From: Opitutia bacterium
Lineage (GTDB): Bacteria; Verrucomicrobiota; Verrucomicrobiia; Opitutales; JANYEO01
Direction: 5' to 3'
Assembly (NCBI GenBank): GCA_025363025.1
Contig: JANYEO010000103.1
Location: 1 to 28,083 of the forward strand
DNA: 28,083 nt
The notes below the pieces were generated by a model. That model was not told the origin of the DNA and searched no databases. It saw only the letters and a program-made list of their open reading frames with translations. Below, in pieces: positions 24,783-28,083 of the stretch. The position numbers were made by a program, and so were the translations under genes. Numbering within the stretch: position 1 is the stretch's first letter; every line of letters starts with the position of its first letter.

Positions 24783-25044
24783 ACTCAGTGTGCGTGTCAT
24801 CCCCAATGCCTCTTGCAATACAGTCGTAGGCTGGGTAGAAGGCAAAAAGCTGAAAATCAAAGTCCAAACACCGGCTGAGGGGGGGCGAGCCAATGAAGCC
24901 GTCATGGCTTGCCTCGCAAAAGCCCTGAACCTGCCTATACGCGCTATTACTCTCAAAACAGGGGAAAAAAGCCGCGAAAAACAACTGCTTATTATCGGTC
25001 TTTCCCTGAAAGCTATCGAAAAAGCTTTAAATCAGAAGGAATAG
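24763..25044 (+). CDS. DUF167 / YggU family protein
   Basis: 93-residue small conserved protein of unknown function. The family pattern is LSVRVIPNASCNTVVGWVEG, KLKIKVQTPAEGGRANEAV, LAKALNLP and TGEKSREKQLLI. The ATG (24763-24765) and the first seven codons lie inside the right arm of repeat D, and no Shine-Dalgarno sequence is seen. Compared with other YggU proteins the N-terminus is a few residues short, as if the repeat had replaced the original start. A GTG at codon 10 is an unlikely alternative because it would remove the first strand. Confidence 0.87.
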   Translation: MHSATVSLSVRVIPNASCNTVVGWVEGKKLKIKVQTPAEGGRANEAVMACLAKALNLPIRAITLKTGEKSREKQLLIIGLSLKAIEKALNQKE

Positions 25045-25081
25045 ATTGCGACACAAACGATTCTAGGTTTACGCTGCAAGT

Positions 25082-25275
25082 GGGGTCCCTCTGCAGTGTA
25101 CGTAGACCCGCGCTAAACGTTCTTCTCCTAATACTAACCTTACGGGAGCCTGTAAAGAGGGGTCGCTGTCAAGCCGCAAACCGGAAGGCAAAAGCCACTC
25201 GATGGGCACCCACCTAGATCAATCGAGGTCACAGAACGTGCGTCTCTTGGGGAACGGCTCAGGCGGGGGGACCCT
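25082..25275 (+). ncRNA. ssrS: Structured small RNA, probably 6S RNA
   Basis: A 13-pair terminal stem closes the region: GGGGTCCCTCTGC (25082-25094) pairs with GCGGGGGGACCCT (25263-25275) if G-U pairs are allowed, and TTTTATTT follows. The ~194-nt length suits 6S RNA, which binds the housekeeping RNA polymerase by imitating open promoter DNA. The 3' half has GGGCACCCACCT, the hairpin ACCTAGAT-CA-ATCGAGGT and then GGGGAACGGCTCAGGCGG, in the same order as the CACCTTGAAC hairpin and GGGTTACAGCCTGCGGCGG of E. coli 6S RNA. The interior is loosely paired, as expected for the open bubble. The covariance model could not be run. It may be another structured RNA; the terminal stem itself is solid. Confidence 0.62.
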
Positions 25276-25335
25276 TTTATTTACTGTCCAAAAGACTGGC
25301 TTTGACGCTCTTGAAGCTTTAATAGAAATCGTAAT

Positions 25336-25354
25336 GAGACCGCTGCATAATAGC
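25336..25354. repeat. Solo repeat arm (ATAATG subfamily)
   Basis: GAGACCGCTGCATAATAGC matches the arm type at 2832-2848 and 5251-5303 and lies 54 bases before copy E. No matching right arm was seen. The stretch between the 6S-like RNA and copy E contains nothing else recognisable. Confidence 0.5.
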
Positions 25355-25408
25355 AATTTTCAACAAAACACACACTATTTGATGTTTTTAAACACTCGGG
25401 ATTATTTA

Positions 25409-25532
25409 GAGACCGCATGCAGAATGCCTTAATTTTGAAGAACTTGCAAGGCGGAGCGACGAACGTACAGAAGGTACTTGAGAAGCAACAACACCGCAAG
25501 AATTCAAAAGAAAGGTATTCTGCAGCGGTCTC
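25409..25532. repeat. Palindromic intergenic repeat, copy E (124 bp)
   Basis: Left arm GAGACCGCATGCAGAATGC (25409-25427) pairs with GTATTCTGCAGCGGTCTC (25515-25532). Core GGCGGAGCGACGAACGTAC and GGTACTTGAGAAGCAACAAC as in copy D, though the CCGACCAA motif is changed to CACCGCAA. It ends 22 bases before the pilC-like gene start. Confidence 0.9.
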
Positions 25533-25554
25533 GTAATCAAGAATCGTCAACCTC

Positions 25555-26778
25555 ATGCAAGCCTACCACTACACCGCTATTGATCAAAAAGGGCAAGTCC
25601 GCCATGGCCATATAGAAGCTGCCACCGAAGCCAAAGCCCGCTTACACTGCCAACGTCGCGGCTGGGTAATTATAAAACTCGACCAAGGGGCCTTGTCGGA
25701 AAATGCAAAATACAAAACCAAACCCCTCCCCGTAAAATGCTTAGCTCTATTTGCCAGGCAACTCGCTAATTTACTAGATGCCGGGCTCCCCCTTTTAACT
25801 GCTTTACAAACCATACTTAAAAGCACCCCCATTAAAAGCCCCCTATATACGCAATTAAACCATCTTCTCTATCGTTTAAACAAAGGCGAAAGCCTACAAG
25901 AAGCTATGGCTATGTCAAAAAAAGCCTGGGGGGCTGTCTTCTTTAGCGCACTATGCGCAGGGGAAAAAGCAGGGGCACTGCCTACGATTCTAAATGGCCT
26001 CGCACAGTGGGCTGAAGGCGTCGCGCATTTGCAAAACAAGATCATTACGGCCCTTATCTACCCTACCGTGGTTTTAGCTTTTTCAGGAGGCATGGTCCTC
26101 GGCCTATTACTCGGGATCGTTCCCCAATTCGAAGGCCTTTTTAAAACACTATTAGGTGCAAACACCGCACTGCCTCCCCTCACTCAATACGTATTAGGGG
26201 TAAGCCAAGGGATAAGAACTCACCCGTTTATCATTATCAACATAGGCCTCATCACCTTAGCTGCATTGTATCATGGTATTCAAAAGCCCTGGATTCAAAA
26301 AATTAAGCACTTAGCCCTCTGCCATTTGCCGCTTATTAAAACACCAGCCCAATTTACACTACGGGCCCGCTTATTTAAAACACTCGGGCTACTATTAAGC
26401 AGTGGCCTTTCCCTTCACGAAGCCCTAGAGCTCACAAGCCAAATAATGGGTAGCAGTACAACTCCACTCGGGCGTAGCTTAAGCACCGTCTTAATCGGCC
26501 TCAGGCAAGGCAGCACCCTCGGTCAACTACTCGCAGCAGATCCTTTATTTTCTCAAACCAGTGTTAGCCTCATTGAAGCCGGGGAAGCAGCTGGCACATT
26601 ACCCAGCCTCCTCGAACATTTAGGAGAAATGGAAGCCCAGGCCGCCGCCACCGCTATTAGCCGCTTGCTTGCAGGGATGGAGCCCGCTTTGGTTGTGATG
26701 CTCTCTCTCCTCATAGGGGGGCTTATCATCGCGCTTTTCCTGCCAGTTATGGAGCTCATGGGGGCCTTAACCGTTTAA
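25555..26778 (+). CDS. PilC/GspF-type inner-membrane platform protein
   Basis: 407 residues, normal for the T2SF family, the inner-membrane platform of type II secretion or type IV pili. The N-terminus YHYTAIDQKGQVRHGHIEA is the usual GspF/PilC cytoplasmic start. Two T2SF domains follow (about 65-190 and 265-395), each with the helical signature: ARQLANLLDAGLPLLTALQ then AGEKAGALPTIL, and FKTLGLLLSSGLSLHEALEL then IEAGEAAGTLPSLLEH. Three membrane segments are visible (about 165-185, 220-240 and 380-400). No pilus ATPase or pilin gene is in the window, so PilC and GspF cannot be told apart. It is 22 bases past repeat E. Confidence 0.92.
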   Translation: MQAYHYTAIDQKGQVRHGHIEAATEAKARLHCQRRGWVIIKLDQGALSENAKYKTKPLPVKCLALFARQLANLLDAGLPLLTALQTILKSTPIKSPLYTQLNHLLYRLNKGESLQEAMAMSKKAWGAVFFSALCAGEKAGALPTILNGLAQWAEGVAHLQNKIITALIYPTVVLAFSGGMVLGLLLGIVPQFEGLFKTLLGANTALPPLTQYVLGVSQGIRTHPFIIINIGLITLAALYHGIQKPWIQKIKHLALCHLPLIKTPAQFTLRARLFKTLGLLLSSGLSLHEALELTSQIMGSSTTPLGRSLSTVLIGLRQGSTLGQLLAADPLFSQTSVSLIEAGEAAGTLPSLLEHLGEMEAQAAATAISRLLAGMEPALVVMLSLLIGGLIIALFLPVMELMGALTV

Positions 26779-26810
26779 AGCTATACGGTACCCATGAAAC
26801 TTTCTGTCAT

Positions 26811-27872
26811 ATGCCTATAATCAAACCCAAAGGGCTCACTCTCATCGTTGGCCAAGGTATTGCCGGGAGTATCCTAGGCTGGAAGCTCCAACAATGCGGC
26901 TGGGCTATCCATATTTTAGAAGGCAAAAAACCCGCCCCCGCCTCCCCTGTCGCCGCAGGCCTCCTAACCCCTATCATGGGGAAGCGCCTCAGCCTCGCAT
27001 GGGAAGTAGCCCATGTCCTCCCAACAGCCAAAACTTTTTATAAAGCACTAAAAGCAACCTTCGATTGCTCACTATTTGAAGAACGACCAACACAACGCCT
27101 CTTTTCGAGCTTAGAAGAAAAAGTCTTAGCCCAAACAAAAATAGCAGACCCCTCCTATCAACCCTACCTAGGCCCCCTCTTTCCTCCCAACACCTGGGGG
27201 AATGATCCTTTAGGCGGCATCTCCATTTTAGGCGGGGGCATTCTCAATATGCCCGGCCTTTTAGAAGTACTCGGGGCCCATTTCAACAAAACCCAATGTG
27301 TAGAAGAAGGCGTGTTCGATTTCAATCAGCTAGAATTCAGCGATAACACCCTCCACTACCAAGGCCAACCTTACGAGCGCATCATTTTCGCCGAAGGCCA
27401 CCACGTCACTCATAATCCTTTTTTTAAGCATCTCCCCATGCATCCCACTCAAGGGGAAATATTGACGCTACAAGCCCCCATCCCAACGGATTGGCAAAGC
27501 CAAATATTCAGCTCAGGCGAATGGCTCATTCCCCAAGGGGCCATCACCTGCCGCATTGGGGCAACCTATGCTTGGACGGATAACCCAGCCCCCACACCTA
27601 AAGCCCGGGCAGACTTGCTCTCCGCCTTTAAACGCTTCATGCCCGATTGTTTTATGCCAGTCCTCTTAGAGCAATCTGTCGGCATCCGCCTTGCCCTACC
27701 GGATACCCTCCCCTGCATAGGCGAGCACCCAGAGCACCCAGGCCTCTTTATTTTTAATGGCTTTGCCTCTAAAGGCGGCTTACTCGTGCCCTCGATGGCC
27801 GATGCCTTCATCCATGCACTCGAAGGCACTCAGCCCCTTCCCCTAGCTGTCGATGTTAAACGTTATGCATAA
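26811..27872 (+). CDS. FAD-dependent oxidoreductase (DAO family)
   Basis: 353 residues. The N-terminal dinucleotide-binding motif LIVGQGIAGSILGWKLQQCG (GxGxxG, about 11-30) is followed by an acidic end of strand two (ILEGKKP) and SPVAAGLLTPIMGKRLSLAW, a D-amino-acid-oxidase-fold pattern. C-terminal marks are the conserved arginine-containing QSVGIRLALPDTLPCIGEHP and GLFIFNGFASKGGLLVPSMA. It resembles glycine oxidase/ThiO and the MnmC C-terminal domain only in fold, and the substrate cannot be assigned. It starts 32 bases after the pilC-like gene; a TATACG at about 26783 might be a -10 box. Confidence 0.87.
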   Translation: MPIIKPKGLTLIVGQGIAGSILGWKLQQCGWAIHILEGKKPAPASPVAAGLLTPIMGKRLSLAWEVAHVLPTAKTFYKALKATFDCSLFEERPTQRLFSSLEEKVLAQTKIADPSYQPYLGPLFPPNTWGNDPLGGISILGGGILNMPGLLEVLGAHFNKTQCVEEGVFDFNQLEFSDNTLHYQGQPYERIIFAEGHHVTHNPFFKHLPMHPTQGEILTLQAPIPTDWQSQIFSSGEWLIPQGAITCRIGATYAWTDNPAPTPKARADLLSAFKRFMPDCFMPVLLEQSVGIRLALPDTLPCIGEHPEHPGLFIFNGFASKGGLLVPSMADAFIHALEGTQPLPLAVDVKRYA

Positions 27873-27935
27873 TTGCCAAGAAAACCATTGTATCAATACC
27901 AGTGGTCGTCTTGTTTATCTGATAAACTGAATGCC

Positions 27936-28083
27936 CTATACTCCCTTCAGCGCTGCACACTCATCCAACCGGTTAAGAATGCCTTGGTAGAAGGCATCAC
28001 GTGCAGCAATTCCCTCCGCCCGTGTTTTCTCTTCAGCTAAAGCGGATTGGATAAAGGTGTCATGGTGCTTGCAAAGTTCAATA
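27936..28083 (-). CDS. C-terminal end of an unrecognised gene, cut by window edge
   Basis: On the minus strand the frame is open from the window edge to a TAG at 27936-27938, giving 48 residues that end LNRLDECAALKGV. The sequence is helical and charged (LAEEKTRAEGIAARDAFYQG) with no stop and plausible codon use. No family recognised. It converges with the FAD oxidoreductase gene; the 63 bases between them contain only a weak GTTTAT/ATAAAC hairpin. Confidence 0.5.
   Translation of the reverse strand, partial: IELCKHHDTFIQSALAEEKTRAEGIAARDAFYQGILNRLDECAALKGV

Noticed and set aside
24453..24956. 167-codon ORF on the minus strand through repeat D
   Set aside because: Crosses the TPR gene end, repeat and DUF167 gene; no coding features.
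25082..25275. SRP RNA or RNase P RNA as identity of the structured RNA
   Set aside because: CCGGAAGG occurs, but the SRP GGTCAGG...AAGCAG context is missing; RNase P signatures such as GAGGAAAGTCC are absent.
25202..25432. 76-codon ORF on the plus strand
   Set aside because: Overlaps the structured RNA and repeat E; sequence constraint there is explained by base pairing.
1..28083. CRISPR array, tRNA or rRNA genes, insertion sequences with transposase
   Set aside because: None seen; the repeats are not regularly spaced and no transposase or cloverleaf was found by eye.

Overview
The window reads as chromosome of a Gram-negative PVC-group bacterium, most likely Verrucomicrobiota (Opitutae-like). 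Grounds for this: a virulence-type (non-flagellar) type III secretion export gate; two large proteins carrying an N-terminal LExRxLLS motif like the LEPR-XLL motif of Planctomycetes, Lentisphaerae and Verrucomicrobia; a Dxs with a variant active-site sequence; and many secreted or host-interaction-like proteins (ankyrin repeats, TPR lipoprotein, coiled coils). A host-associated lifestyle is an inference from the T3SS and these proteins. No taxonomy search could be run.

Layout. 1-2652: 3' part of alaS, then yhbY. 2653-3089: non-coding stretch with two inverted copies of a ~123-bp palindromic repeat and a possible gene remnant. 3090-5250: sctS-sctT-sctU, the T3SS export gate genes, with no sctR in front. 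5366-6660 (minus): split threonine/serine-exporter-type pair YjjB/YjjP. 6822-10548 (minus): two LExRxLLS proteins, each with its own intrinsic terminator. 10728-11759 (minus): secreted DUF362-like protein. 11907-12977: unrecognised cytosolic-type protein (effector candidate). 12974-15565 (minus): clpB with a good sigma70-type promoter. 15822-17189: secreted ankyrin protein. 17231-18532 (minus): unrecognised 433-aa protein with a near-consensus promoter. 18580-19764 (minus): pdxH-sixA. 19885-24607: xseB-dxs, a secreted protein and a TPR lipoprotein. 24659-25532: repeat, DUF167 gene, a structured RNA that looks like 6S RNA, repeat. 25555-27872: pilC/gspF-like gene and a FAD oxidoreductase. 27936-28083 (minus): the C-terminal end of another gene.

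The most unusual signal is a family of five full-length 122-124 bp imperfect palindromes (2180-2303, 2653-2774, 2968-3089, 24659-24782, 25409-25532) plus shorter relatives. They have a conserved core. Their outer arms differ between copies yet stay self-complementary within each copy. They sit flush against gene ends: touching the alaS stop, directly after the yhbY stop, directly before the sctS start, and supplying the start codon of the DUF167 gene. A short relative directly follows the sctU stop. They may act as RNA hairpins at gene borders, as mobile MITE-like elements, or both.
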